Source: Craspedostauros australis (lineage: Eukaryota; Bacillariophyta; Bacillariophyceae; Mastogloiales; Achnanthaceae). From it: 64,000 nucleotides of DNA. The DNA lies in assembly GCA_026770025.1 (NCBI GenBank), contig JAMXDE010000046.1, positions 490,953 to 554,952 on the forward strand, in the 5' to 3' direction. The notes beneath the pieces are model-generated. The model was given only the letters and a program-made list of their open reading frames with translations. It did not search any database and was not told the DNA's origin. Below, in pieces: positions 1-11,131 of the stretch. Numbering within the stretch: position 1 is the stretch's first letter; each line of letters opens with the position of its first letter. Both the position numbers and the translations under genes were made by a program.

Positions 1-365
1 TGCATCTTGCTGTTCGTCTTGTCGTTGATTTGGTATCGTGATTCTTTTGCGTGTGCTGTCTTCTTGCTGCTGTATCGTCCAATCGACTCAACGGACTAAC
101 ATATTGACTATGCCGACTAATATGTCAAATCAGACTCAAGCGATTGAGACAAATACGTTTTTTGTTGGCGGGATGCGAGGGAAAGATCCATCTCGACCCT
201 CGCCACACTTTCGCCACAAGGTGGGCTCCCCACAAGACGACGGCAACCGTGACACCATCATCATCGGAAGGCACCCATACATGCGATACGGATACCTTGG
301 AAGAGATCCACTGACTCCACCCCACTCGCACAACTACATACAAGTAGAGCACACAGATCTGCACG
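1..365. other. intergenic, 5' flank of DoxX-like gene
   Basis: I see no convincing gene here. Open frames on both strands are short and have no recognisable motif. The last part must hold the promoter and 5' UTR of the gene starting at 366, but I recognise no specific element. Confidence 0.4.
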
Positions 366-1474
366 ATGAAAGTCTTCGGAAACCAGCGAAATGCTTCCGT
401 GATCCTTGCCGGACTCTGCCTGTTGATGGCAACATCCAACGCCTTCGTGACGCCAGGCAACGGCAAGGGTGCGACGTTCGTGTCATCGCCGCAGCAACGG
501 CCGTCCTCATTCCTGAAGAAGAACATCCACGATTCTGCGAACCAACGAAGCGACGGCGTGAACTTGCACTTGTCCGATGACGGCAAGGAGACTACTTGGG
601 ACCGCATCACTGGTCCAAAGCTGTTCAAGACAGTCACCAACTGGCAGGGGATCCACTCCGTGCCCCTCGTCCCGCTGCGCATCCTCACGGGGTTGCTCAT
701 GATCCACCATGGATCCGAAGGTGGCGTGGGTCCGGCCAACTTTGGTGAGTTCGTGCATTGGATTCGATCTCACGGATCTGTTGTATTGCGTGCATGCATG
801 CATGCATGCTGGGTTCATTTGCTTGGATGGGACGGGCGATGCATCATTTTACAGCGCACCACTCTACAACTCGAAATCAACACTGTTCAGCGCAACTTGC
901 TCAACAACGAAGCACTACGACTCTGCCATTCACAACTTGGATCATCGAACTAACCAACTGCTCTGTCTTGCAATGCTCGAACACAACCGTATGAATCTTC
1001 ACATCCATCGGGTTGGTGATAATGGCCATGTTGTGTCCCACCATTTCATTGGTCGATTCATTCGTATGTAATATGAATGCATGACCGTCCTCAGGCACAC
1101 CCGAATTCCAAGGATTCATTGACTACATCATCACACCGTACTTTGGCTTCCTCCCAGGACCGCCGGAACTGTGGTCGGCGATTCATGATTACGTCGAGTT
1201 CTTCGGCGGTGCATTGTTCGCGATTGGATTCCTGACCCGCCCAGCGGCCTTGTCGCTGTTCGTCACCATGCTGTCCGCTGTGTACTTCCACCTGTCGGCC
1301 GCCGGAGCGCAGGGTTTCCCGCTCGGACACGTCGCCAACTATTCGTACGATTTTGAGGAGCCTCTGCTGTATGCTCTCATCTTCCTCATGTTTTGGTTCA
1401 ACGGCGCTGGCCCACTATCTGTGGACTCCATCATCTACAAGAGCATCTCCAACGAAGATGAAGATGGTGCGTAA
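366..1474 (+). CDS. plastid-targeted DoxX-family membrane protein
   Basis: Two exons, 366-744 and 1095-1474, joined through a GTGAGT donor and a CTCAG acceptor; the frame closes to 252 aa. The N-terminus has a hydrophobic signal peptide ending SNAFVTP. An Ala-Phe at the cleavage point followed by a Ser/Arg-rich stretch is the diatom plastid-import signature, and LHLSDD near residue 67 may mark the mature end. The rest has about four hydrophobic segments. The sequence LRILTGLLMIHHG, followed by FFGGALFAIGFLTRPAA, fits the DoxX/SURF4-like membrane family. DoxX proteins are linked to respiratory or redox membrane functions, but the plastid members have no settled role. The intron carries a (GCAT)n run. 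Family call is from motif memory, not a search. Confidence 0.75.
791..809. repeat. (TGCA)n microsatellite inside intron
   Basis: About five tandem TGCA units lie within the single intron of the DoxX-like gene. The run is self-complementary and could form a cruciform. Confidence 0.8.
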
Positions 1475-1594
1475 AGCGGAGTGAAAGAAGCAGGTGCTGC
1501 TCTCTGATGACCCTCATGCTTTTCGCAAGAGCTGAGGACACGGCAATCAGTTCCAAACCTCATTGTTTCGGTACCTCCACTTGTGGGGAGAAAC

Positions 1595-1625
<31 letters not shown>

Positions 1626-2421
1626 CGCATACTCACAAGAAAGAGTTCGGCCATGCTACATTGATCATCTTTACTGCTATTCACACCATGTACTCAGAGA
1701 GTACCAGAGGATGTATTCATGCTATTCCGCTCTATTTTATTGCTGCGGAGCGTTCTCGCGTGCAGAAGCAAAGTTGTAATCGTAGAAGGCCAGTGTGGTA
1801 TGGTAAATGTGCAATGTTCCAGGATGCATCATGGTACCTGTAGATTGCCTCATGGATGATGCTTGTTGGTGTTGCACAAACTTAGAATGACCGTCGTCTG
1901 CGTTCGAACAACGTATGGCCTAGACTGCTCCTCTCTACTTGTTTCTGTGATCCTACGCTGTTGGATGTCGATTGAGCCTGAGTTAGAGCCTTTTTGACAT
2001 TGTGGAAGATCGTTGAACCGAGGATACGGCACATCAACACGGACTTTCTCGTGGGCGTCTCGCCATCACTGTCGAGTTCGTGTCGGCTTCTCCACATCCG
2101 CGGAGCTCCTTTCGTTCACCAGATGTCAGACACCAACAGGAGGGAGAGACGCAGCCAGGAGACGGCGGAAAGAAGCAGAACGAAGGATCTCTCACAAACC
2201 CCCCAAATTGTCCAATCCACATCGCGAACGGTTGTCAGCACAATCCATCAGAGGCATCACACACTTTGGCTATTCCATCCATCACAAAGCAACATCGTTG
2301 CGTGTTGCATCGCATCATACTGCATAACATTGCATCAACACATTACCAAACCAAAGCTGGTCTTCCGATCGACCATCTCCTTCCTCAAGCTTCGCAGCAT
2401 CCAACGAAGACGTTTCAGACG
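1475..2421. other. intergenic, with (GA)n microsatellite at 1595-1621
   Basis: Convincing coding sequence is absent. A pure GA run of about 13 units lies at 1595-1621. The stretch from about 2200 to 2421 is CA-rich and is probably the 5' UTR and promoter of the ERO1 gene. Confidence 0.5.
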
Positions 2422-4247
2422 ATGATCCAGCTGCTGCTCACAACCGCGCTGTCTCTTCTCTGCGTCGCAGAAGCATGGGCCTTTTCGGCTTCGGCAGGAG
2501 GGAGAAGATCAGGGCTGCAGCAGCAACTTCAGCTGCAACAGCAGCAGTGTCACCGATACGGCATCGCACCCTTGCAAATGGTGGAGTCATCCTCGTCCAC
2601 CAGCGACCATCTGTCACCTGGCGTGCAAAGCATTGAAGAGGCCAACGCGGACCTCCTCCAGATTCTCGGTCGGTTGCGCCAGAGCTCGTACTTTCGATTA
2701 TACAGCGTCGACATCTTGGCCAGCTGCGAGTACATGCCGCAGGAATTGTTCGAATGCTACAGCGAGACCTGCGAGATCTATCCGGTGGACGATGAAGAGG
2801 TAGGCCATCATCAAGGGTTCTGCACTTGCGTTCGCAGTGAGGTTGCTTGCGGCTTGCGAGGAGTGCTGCACCGCGTGATCGGGTATACAAACCGTGCGGA
2901 CTGGCTGATTGACAAGTTGCTTCGCCTTTGGCATGGGGTGTTTCATGATGGTGATCGATCGACCGCAGCATGCATGCTTCGCTTCGCCACAATACTTCAT
3001 TCCTTGGTGGAATGGCGGACGAGCCAGCGAACTTTGCTGGTGATGTGCTCTCGCGATGCATGCTTCGCGATCATGCCAATCGCATTCTATGCTTCAGTCT
3101 GTGCTACATTCTGAGCGTGTGCAGAATATGGGTACAGGACGTATGTATGTCTGTCTCTGTCCACCTAAACCCGTATCTCTTGATTGTCACACAATGCTCA
3201 ACTTCTGTTGTCGTCCTCACAAAATGGCTCTTGGTCTGGCATGGGCAACAACACAATGGGATGCAATGCCATACAATCGCATCCGACACATTGAAATGGT
3301 TTCCATTCCCCATCAACATGTGCCGCAAAACACACCACATCATATCACATCACACAACATCGTGCGATGCCGCTCAACACATGTCGCGCATACGTTGACA
3401 GGTCCCAGCCAAAATCAGGGGCATAGATCACTTCGAGCACGAATTCGAAATTGATGGATGGGCACGATGGGACATGCCGAGCAACGATTACTACGACACT
3501 GAAGAGTTCCCAGAGGATTACACAGGATACGACGGGGCGGAGGTGTGGAAGTTTATCCACAACCGTTTATGTTTCAGCGAATACGGCTACGATGACGATC
3601 ACTGGAAGGCAGATTTCAACAAGGCCGTGTCCGGCCTCCATTCCGTGATTTCGGCGCAGGTCGTCCGAGGCATCCGAGACAAGGCAGACAGGGGCGAGGC
3701 ATTCGATGCCGACGAGGTGTGGACGGACGCCGAGTTGGAGTACCAAAGACGGCTGAGCCCCTCCGGCGAAACGCCCAAGGCCTCCGAGAATCTATTCTTC
3801 GCCTACATGCTGGCTTTGACCGCCGCAACCAAAGCGAAAGACCGACTGCTGGAGGATTGCGACAATGCTCGCATCGATGCCGAAGTCGTGGGCGACATCC
3901 AGCTGCTTCTCAGCCATCCCATCTTCAGCGACGCAAGCATCGGTGTCGCGGCCGAGAAGCTGCATGCGGACGCCATGAAGGACTTGGAGTCCGACAATGC
4001 GCTTTGGGAGGCCAGGATGCGCACCCGAGAGCTGCTGAGGATAATGAACTGCGTGCAATGCAACAAATGTCGGTTGCACGGCAAGATCTCCATGATGGGC
4101 CTATCTACGGTATTCCAAATACTCATGGGCCGATCGGGCGAGGGCGGTGACCCCAACAGAGTCCACCGCGTGGAGCTTGCAACGCTCATCTCCACCCTCT
4201 ACAAATTCTCCAGAGCCGTTGACCTCTGCAGCCAGATGAAGAAGTAG
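2422..4247 (+). CDS. ERO1: ERO1-like thiol oxidase with plastid-type leader
   Basis: Two exons, 2422-2799 and 3402-4247, with GT-AG ends and phase 0, give 407 aa. ERO1 is a FAD enzyme that reoxidises protein disulfide isomerase and passes electrons to oxygen, normally in the ER lumen. Visible hallmarks are the shuttle pair in ECYSETC followed by DDEEVPAKI, spanning the exon junction; W-x-F-I-H-N-R-L-C-F; and the catalytic CxxCxxC as CVQCNKC followed by RLHGKISMMGL. The protein is shorter than animal or plant ERO1 (about 460-470 aa). The leader is unusual: a signal peptide ends AWA-FSAS, followed by an Arg/Ser/Gln-rich, acid-poor stretch and APLQM, like diatom plastid precursors. The enzyme family is clear; the location is inferred. 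Confidence 0.85.
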
Positions 4248-4379
4248 AGGGCAGCGTGTACGGAGCGATAATACTCTGGAGCAGAACGGAGTACTTTAGT
4301 AGTATTCAAATTAAGAACTGCATCTGGATATCAACAGAACGCGGCCTGACTGGAACGATACCGCGCCAACGCTCCTCCC

Positions 4380-4553
4380 ATGGAAGATTCTCGTGGCACG
4401 TTCGATTACTATTATGCGCAGACCTTCCTGAAGCATCGCAAACGTCTGAAGGCCGAGGAAGCAACAGCACGCTCCATGGAGTACTTGGAGAAGGTGCTCA
4501 AGGCCGCCGCAGAGAATCCGGGCAGCAATGCCATTGACTACAACATCGCATAA
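4380..4553 (+). CDS. possible 57-aa small protein
   Basis: This frame opens with ATG and runs 57 codons to TAA, with an in-frame TGA upstream that fixes the start. The product is charged and predicted helical, with Tyr-rich DYYYAQTFLKHRKRLKAEE near the N-terminus and a second Glu/Lys helix after it. I do not recognise it. It lies between ERO1 and ELP5 on the same strand and could equally be a 3' UTR frame open by chance. Confidence 0.25.
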   Translation: MEDSRGTFDYYYAQTFLKHRKRLKAEEATARSMEYLEKVLKAAAENPGSNAIDYNIA

Positions 4554-4885
4554 CTCTCAGATTGTATGTTAAGAAGTAGCATGCTCGTACACATGTGTCT
4601 GCGTACTCGTCGAGTAGAGTGGTTGAAGTCATGTCATCTGTCCTCCGATCATCCATGCTCTCTGCACTCATGCGTAGTAGTTGATGAGACCACTCGATTT
4701 CGTGAGGGATGGCTTCCACGTGGAAGTTGAGATCAACCAAAACACGAAGACGAATCTGCCTCATTTGTTCCACACTGATTCTGTGTTGCGAAACCACGTT
4801 CACGATCGCACAACACTCATCAACACCCATCAACAACACCCAATCAACATCACTCCACCACGCCCGGGCAGTTCACCACAGCACA

Positions 4886-6076
4886 ATGCCATCGGCCAAA
4901 CTGATGCCGCTGGAGTCGTTGTTCCGCCAATGGTTCCTGACGCAATGGAGCGAAGGAGACGGTGACAGCCGCAGAAGCTACCGCATCGTCTTCCAACGTC
5001 CGCTCGCGTCCTTTCCTGTCCGTACCGCATCCGCGCACGCCTTCCTGGAGGAGAAGCAACTGTACCGTCGTGCTGGGTTGCGCACGCCCGGCGAGAATGC
5101 GACGAGGGATATGCTGGGGAGTTCCCTTTGGCTGCACGAGTTGCTGCGGCTCGTTCTGAAGGCATCGTCGGTCAAGGATCATTCTGGGCATGATGCGGAC
5201 GGCGATATGGAGAACAATCATGGAAGGAGCTTGATTTGGATCCCAACGTCTTCCGCATCCACAATCACCAACCTGCCAGACGATATCACCAGCCATGATG
5301 CATTCGGTACCGTTCCCACAAGTTGCATACCATCAGGATGGGACGACAACGACGACGAAGGTGGCGACAATGCTCTTCCATCATTGGATGATTTGGATAG
5401 CATCCTGCAGGCCATCGAGCGGCAACTTGCCAACGACACAACAAGGAAGATGTGCATCGTCTTCGAGTCACTCTCCCCCATCCTTGTGCGACATGGATTC
5501 GCTCGCACGATGCACTTCCTTCAGAAGATCCCGCCTTGCATGATGATACTGCCAGTCCAGCACGATAGCATGACGCCCAAGCAGCACGCCTTCCTCGAGG
5601 ACGTCTGCCAGGCCCTGCTGTGTCTGCGGCAAGGCGACATGACCATGGTGCGTCAGGGCGTCCGCGAATCCGGCAACATTGTGCGCGCGGCGGTGCCTTT
5701 CCGAATCGAATCGCGTACATGGGGATACGAGCTGCTCCAGGCGGGGTCTCAGTCAGATAAGGACGATAACAAAGGGAACAGCAGCCATGCAGCATCCGCG
5801 CCGGCCGTCAGCGCGCGCACATCGGGGCAAGTGGATGGAAATGATAACCGATCGCAGGTCTCCAGTCTTCGTGGCGCCAATTCCAAGGCGAAGAAGATAT
5901 CACTGAAACTGGAGGAAGATGCGGAAGATAATATTCATCATGGCAATGCCGGCAGCAAAGAGCAGAGCAATCCGTCAGCGCCGGTCGTCGTCAAGCCAAG
6001 GATTTTCATGCAAGACGATGATCCGGAATTCGACGATTTCGATGAAGAAGATCCTGATGATGATTTGGATCTGTAA
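4886..6076 (+). CDS. ELP5: Elongator complex subunit 5 (ELP5-like)
   Basis: Single exon of 396 aa. The start chosen is the ATG in CACAATG, because upstream in-frame codons are low-complexity. The clue is the acidic C-terminus, PEFDDFDEEDPDDDLDL, which closely matches the conserved ending of Elp5/Iki1, a RecA-like subunit of the Elp4-5-6 ring of Elongator. Elongator modifies the wobble uridine of tRNAs. Also consistent are a RecA-like strand pattern (CIVFESLSPIL near the middle) and HSRSLIWIPT-type segments. No Walker motif is visible, as expected for Elp5. The middle is Ser/Lys-rich and probably disordered. The call rests mainly on the tail motif and general architecture. Confidence 0.6.
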   Translation: MPSAKLMPLESLFRQWFLTQWSEGDGDSRRSYRIVFQRPLASFPVRTASAHAFLEEKQLYRRAGLRTPGENATRDMLGSSLWLHELLRLVLKASSVKDHSGHDADGDMENNHGRSLIWIPTSSASTITNLPDDITSHDAFGTVPTSCIPSGWDDNDDEGGDNALPSLDDLDSILQAIERQLANDTTRKMCIVFESLSPILVRHGFARTMHFLQKIPPCMMILPVQHDSMTPKQHAFLEDVCQALLCLRQGDMTMVRQGVRESGNIVRAAVPFRIESRTWGYELLQAGSQSDKDDNKGNSSHAASAPAVSARTSGQVDGNDNRSQVSSLRGANSKAKKISLKLEEDAEDNIHHGNAGSKEQSNPSAPVVVKPRIFMQDDDPEFDDFDEEDPDDDLDL

Positions 6077-6311
6077 ACACATGGGAACGCCACACTCATC
6101 GAGTGCAAGTAGAGGGCAATTCTAATACTAATTGAAGAGTAGAATAGAGAAGCCCCATCGTCCAATGGTTTGCCAGTCGCTCATTGTTTCAGGTCACGCC
6201 AAGGGTCGATGCGCCATCAGAATCCAAAAGGCGAGATCCTTGCAACGGCTCCAACGCATAACTAATTCATTTATCCATACCTTGAGTGCGACGCCAGGAT
6301 GCCGCAGCTCG

Positions 6312-7316
6312 TCAGCACTTTAAGATCTCTTCAACGATCGACCAGCCGTTGCTTCGTTTTTTGCTCTGCCACTCCATCACGCATTCTTTGGCGGTGCGTC
6401 GGGAGGACATGTGCGGCCCATTCTCATCGCCAATCCCGCCGCCATGAGGATCGATGCTATTGATGTAGCGGACACCGCTGCCAACAGCACCACCGTCGAC
6501 AACTCCATCCTTACATCCATTCGACTCGTCCTGCAATCCATCGTAGGAATCGAACAGCCTTTGAGCGAGAATCTGTTTTCGGAACAATTCTTTAGACGTA
6601 TGCGCGAAGATGCGCTCGCAGTGGCTTAGGCGCAATCGGTAGTTGGCCGCGCTGCCAGGCGGAGCTTCAATGTTGCCATGGCTTCCATCATCCATGAATG
6701 CGGCGCTTTCCATCTCAAAGCTCATCCATTCATCCAACCGACGACCCATGGCATCTTGAATCTGCGATAATGAGCCCATCTGGCTACGTAGCAGCGTGAT
6801 CATTCGCTCATGACGTCGCAGATCCGCGTTGTATGCCATGCTCACATCATCTTCAGTCAACACGGTTGGGGAGATGTCATTCGTTGTGGGCCGCTGCGGA
6901 GTTGACGACATAACTGCCATGGCGTTGGCTTGAAGGAACCCGTGACACGGCGGCGTTTCGTTCGTTCTCGTTCCTGCCACTGCTTCTGCTGGAAGTTGTT
7001 GCGCTGCCGTGGACATCAAGCTTTGCACCCGCAGCTGTTTGAGCTGCTGTTGCTCCCATGCCAACCTCGTCCTCAGGTTGTGAATTGATTGAAGGATGTC
7101 GAACATTTGATCATCGAGCTGCGTCCATTCCTCCAACCTGCCGATGAATGCCTTGAATACCGACCCCAGTTGCTTCTGGTTGCGCTTGCGTTGTTGTTGT
7201 TGGCGATTTGCTGAGGAAGAAGGACTTGGCAGCGACGTGGATACTGCAGGTGGTGATCCTGGTGCCGACGAACGGCCCAGCATGAAGTCTTGGAAGGATT
7301 GTTGATAGTCTGCCAT
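6312..7316 (-). CDS. hypothetical coiled-coil protein, 334 aa
   Basis: Single exon. The start is taken at the ATG for MADYQQSFQDFM, because upstream codons read as non-coding. Features visible: a Pro/Ser then Gln/Arg-rich linker, a Leu-rich helical stretch (residues about 55-105) with a coiled-coil pattern, a second helical block with LRRHERMITLLRSQMGSL, and a Gly-rich loop before a basic C-terminus. I recognise no domain. The gene converges with ELP5. Confidence 0.6.
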   Translation of the reverse strand: MADYQQSFQDFMLGRSSAPGSPPAVSTSLPSPSSSANRQQQQRKRNQKQLGSVFKAFIGRLEEWTQLDDQMFDILQSIHNLRTRLAWEQQQLKQLRVQSLMSTAAQQLPAEAVAGTRTNETPPCHGFLQANAMAVMSSTPQRPTTNDISPTVLTEDDVSMAYNADLRRHERMITLLRSQMGSLSQIQDAMGRRLDEWMSFEMESAAFMDDGSHGNIEAPPGSAANYRLRLSHCERIFAHTSKELFRKQILAQRLFDSYDGLQDESNGCKDGVVDGGAVGSGVRYINSIDPHGGGIGDENGPHMSSRRTAKECVMEWQSKKRSNGWSIVEEILKC

Positions 7317-7699
7317 GTTGGATACTGTGTATGTGTAATCGATGAAGACGGTGTCATCGAGGACAAGCAGAGTGTTGATACAGAGCGTTGATACAGAGTG
7401 GCTCGAATACTCGATGTGCCAGCGCTTCACCCTGTTGCTGCGCATGCACCTACAATCACGCATGCACTCGTCCGAATGGCACAGCAACATCATGACGACG
7501 ATGGGCGGCATACAGGAGGAAGCATAGCATGGTAAAAACAGAAGCGAAGAGGCAATGGCAGTTTATGCTGTGAGAAATGTTTGTGGCTATATTGGCGCAA
7601 TCGGACGTGTTGCTGTGGGCGCGCGATCGCTCATTGGTGATGCAGCAATTCAACGGCGATGCCACGGAAAATAGAAAGACCATACTGCTTCGCGGCACC

Positions 7700-8104
7700 T
7701 CATTTTGTATCCGTCTTGAATTTATCCAGCTCGTCCTGATCTCTCTCCAGTTGCGCCCGGCGTTCCTTGATGAGACGTCTGTACTCCTTGCGCTTCGCCT
7801 CCTGCGCTTCTCGGATGGCCTCTGGCTTTTCGGAGCTGAACAGATCATGACCAGGCCGGGTGTTAATGGAGTACACGGGGTAAGCACATGCGCCGATGAG
7901 GCTGATGCTGCCGACGGCAACCCAAACCTGCTGCGGCACCTTGGAGACGACTGGGGGTATCGCAGTGTCGTCGTCAACGCGTTCGTCATCGCCAATGCCA
8001 TCATCGTGGTGAAGAATATCGTGCCGGAAATTGCAGGCACGGTGGTGTGTATTGCAGAACGGAGCGAGATGATCGCGTTCGGCGGCGTACGGACGGGCGG
8101 TAGA
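7700..8104 (-). CDS. small single-pass protein, SMIM20/MITRAC7-like (5' end unresolved)
   Basis: The recognisable part, encoded by 7939-7700, reads VPQQVWVAVGSISLIGACAY followed by PVYSINTRPG, then a charged helix to TAA. A single membrane span followed by SLIGA-x-x-YP-x-Y resembles SMIM20/MITRAC7 (DUF4538), an inner-mitochondrial protein of cytochrome oxidase assembly. The frame is open upstream to 8104 but has no ATG, so a 5' exon is missing from this model; a separate frame with an ATG at 8216 is one candidate. The similarity is from memory and short. Confidence 0.4.
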   Translation of the reverse strand, partial: STARPYAAERDHLAPFCNTHHRACNFRHDILHHDDGIGDDERVDDDTAIPPVVSKVPQQVWVAVGSISLIGACAYPVYSINTRPGHDLFSSEKPEAIREAQEAKRKEYRRLIKERRAQLERDQDELDKFKTDTK

Positions 8105-8216
8105 TTAGCAGCAAGAGCAGAACATGGTATGGAATGAGATGGCGTGCGGTCGTGATGTGCGAGCACTCGTAGAAGACAAGTTGGATGGCTCGGAATGTCT
8201 CAGAAACGAAGCTCAT

Positions 8217-8850
8217 GTGCTTGATGCAGCAATGCTCTGTGGTGCCAAGCGCACCAAGTGAACTCGAATCGAGTGATGCCGCAAGTCAGGCAAAGATCCA
8301 AGTAGTCTCGTGATCCACCATGAGCGTGCATTCTCATGGGACGCGAGTAGAGAGCGGGCGGTTTCGATTATTCGGTGCGTATGATGGATTCGTTGGCTCT
8401 GGAGAGAGAACGCGTTGGCAGTTGCCATACTCACTTGATTGAATCATGGTGCGCGTGGATCTTCTGAATGATCTTTGATTGGGTCTCTCTCTCTCTCTCT
8501 GGAGTATTAGAGTATTAGTAGCTCGCACTGGTGCTGTTGTGTTCGCTGGTTGTCAATTGAGAAACAGATGAGCCGGTGGGTTGATGGATGTGTGGATCGA
8601 TGGAGGGATGACTTCAAATAGTGCAGTGAGAGTAGATGTTGGTATGGCCAGGTCCGCAGATAGAACAACTCACGTTTGATTGCCGACAGGGTGTTGTGTT
8701 GTCTTCGTACTCCTTGAGTGAGGATGCTTTCCAAGCGATGTGTTGTGATCCGAAACGAGTGTTTGTGCACGTGTGCACGTTGATGTCGGCAGGATGAGGT
8801 GGTTGGTGTCGTTCTTTGTTGGTCAAACCGAAGGATGATGTGTTGTTGTT
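8217..8850. other. intergenic, left flank of foldback element
   Basis: Protein-coding signal is absent. A short CT microsatellite lies at about 8485-8501. The last nine bases, GTTGTTGTT, are the left copy of a target-site duplication. Confidence 0.5.
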
Positions 8851-11122
8851 GAGGAAATTCATTAACCAGCCCTTTTGAAGTGCCGATTTGCATCAACCAG
8901 CCTGTTTTTACAACACTTAGTGGCACAAAACGTCCAATTGTCCATGCGACATCCCACGGACACAGGGATTTCGCATCGACTGCCATGGTTAGTGTATAAA
9001 TATAGACTACCTGTACCACACAGGAAAAGTTCAAGCCACATCATATTATACATGTTTATCATCAGCTTCATATTGCCAGTATAGTCCACACGAATGTACA
9101 TCGTCCAATGAGGGGAATACGTGACTACTTTAGTTGTAGATATGTACATCATCCATCTGTTTGCCCCAATTTCTTGCGTTGTGGATCGTATTCTGACGAC
9201 ATCTTCATTGCAAAGGACAAAAACAGTACAGTTTAACAAATTCAGCGCATCGAAGGTATTCCAATGGGTATACAAGTAGCTTGTGAGTGACTGGATCCAT
9301 CTAGAAGGTGTTGCGTATTGTACGCGGCCAAATCACGGGATACCGCACGGTGGCAGTGTGTGGTGTGCAGGGTGTTGACCAAACATTCATATGAAAGATT
9401 CAACAAATACCATTCCACCAATGCCATCAAAGCAACGGCGCTTCTATGGGTATGGGGGTGGCTTGGGAGGATCTGGGTCCTTCTGGAAGGAGTGCTGGCA
9501 CCCAAATCTATGAATCTCGTGATACTGTGCGGTACTCATGGCGCTGTACTGTACTCCACATATCTATGCATTCGGCAGGCCGTTTTGAGAGGTCCAACCA
9601 ACCTCACTACTCCAATCATACTCCAGAGAGTACAGACATGAATTTTGAAGTCTTTGATCCATCAGGAACGGATCCAATTCTATGGATGCAGATATCACAC
9701 AGTAGTGATTGGTACGCATCGCACTGTACAGTAATTTGGATGTTTGTACTCAGGAACTGGCAATCGTATTCCAATCCAACGCTCCGACCACTCCAATCAT
9801 ACGCCAAAGAGTATGAAAATGAAGTTTGAAGTTCTTTATCCATTTGGAAGGGATCGCAATCTATGGATGCTGATATCACACTGTACTGAACCGTCCGCGT
9901 CATGCTATATAGCGTTCTGAGAATACGTGCATATAAAATGTTGGCCATATTGTAATCGAATGCATGGATGACTCCGACCACACTCCAATGGGTGCGGCCA
10001 TGAAGTTTGAAGTATTGGATGCATCTGGAAGCGATCCAAAGCTGGGGATAGGGATATCTGGTGATGCTGTTTGGGAGGGGGCTTTGCGATGTGCATTGCG
10101 CTGTGCAGCCTTCTGCGGACATCTTCATTCAGCCGGCTGGCTTGAGAGATCCGACCAACCGCGTTGCGTCAAGTAGACTCCAAAGGCTGCGGCCATGGAG
10201 GTTGAAGTCCCATATCCGTTTGGAAGGAGTCCATTTCTACGGATGCTGAAGTGGAGTGTCACTGAGCGGCGTCATGACATGTGGATCACCTGGGTGCATA
10301 CCGATACGTCTTCCTGGAGGATTCACAGCTTCAAACCCCATGTCCGTGCTCTGTGGAATGCGTTTGGAGTCACCAAAGTGTTGGATTGGAATATGACCGC
10401 CAATGTCTATGCACATATTCTGAGACCACTGTACAGCGTGACACGTACTGTTCAGAACTGCGTGATATCAGCATCCGTAGAATTGGATCCCTTCCTGACG
10501 GATCAAAGACTTAAAACTTCATGTCCTTACTCTTTGGAGTGTTCTTGGAGTGATGTGGCTGATCGGATCTCTCAAAATGGCCTGCCGAATGCATAGATAT
10601 GCAGAAGACTGTACAGTGCAATGCGCACCACACAGTATCACGCGATTCACAGATTTGGATACCAGCATCTCTTCCAGATGGATTTAGATACCCACAAGCT
10701 AATAATATACCCATTGGAATGCTCTCCATGCTCTTATCTTGTTAGAATGTAATATTTTTGTCCTTTCCATTGAACGTGTCGTCAGAATACGATCCACATC
10801 ACAAGGAATTGGAGCAAACAGATGGATGATGTACACATCTACAACTAAGGTAGCCATTTATTCCTTTTCTAGATGCATTAAATTTTAATGGACTATTTGA
10901 TTGCATTCTATGGCAAATATGTTAAACATGTATGATGTGGCTTATACTTTTTGTGTGTAGTGCAGGTAGTCTACATTTATACCTAAACTTACGAGTCGAT
11001 GTGAGATTTTGTGTCCATGGGACGTCGCATGGACATTTGGACGTTTTTAGTCGCTAAGAAACGCAAAACAGGCTGGTTAGTGCAAATCGGCACTTCAAAA
11101 GGGCTGGTTAATGAATTTCCTC
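8851..11122. mobile_element. 2.27-kb foldback transposon, non-autonomous
   Basis: The element starts GAGGAAATTCATTAACCAGC and ends with its near-perfect reverse complement, flanked by a direct GTTGTTGTT at 8842-8850 and 11123-11131. The terminal 65 bases match with about two differences, and weaker inverted similarity continues inward for several hundred bases on each side. No open frame in it resembles a transposase. Long inverted termini plus a 9-bp duplication are typical of Mutator-like or foldback elements. The duplication is itself a simple GTT repeat, which weakens it slightly. The element is more AT-rich than its surroundings. Confidence 0.8.
9470..10720. repeat. about 185-bp degenerate repeat array, inverted about its centre
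   Basis: Inside the foldback element a unit of roughly 185 bp recurs with phrases such as 'ATGAAGTTTGAAGT...ATCCATCTGGAAG...ATCCAA' near 9650, 9830, 10000 and 10200. In the right half the same phrases appear reverse-complemented (near 10480 and 10670). The copies are diverged. Confidence 0.6.
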
Positions 11123-11131
11123 GTTGTTGTT

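Noticed and set aside
125-739. 204-aa minus-strand frame opposite the DoxX-like gene
   Set aside because: It is antisense to a gene with correct splicing and targeting signals, and has no motif.
7577-8137. 186-aa plus-strand frame
   Set aside because: It overlaps the SMIM20-like gene antisense; no domain is seen and the composition mirrors the complementary coding strand.
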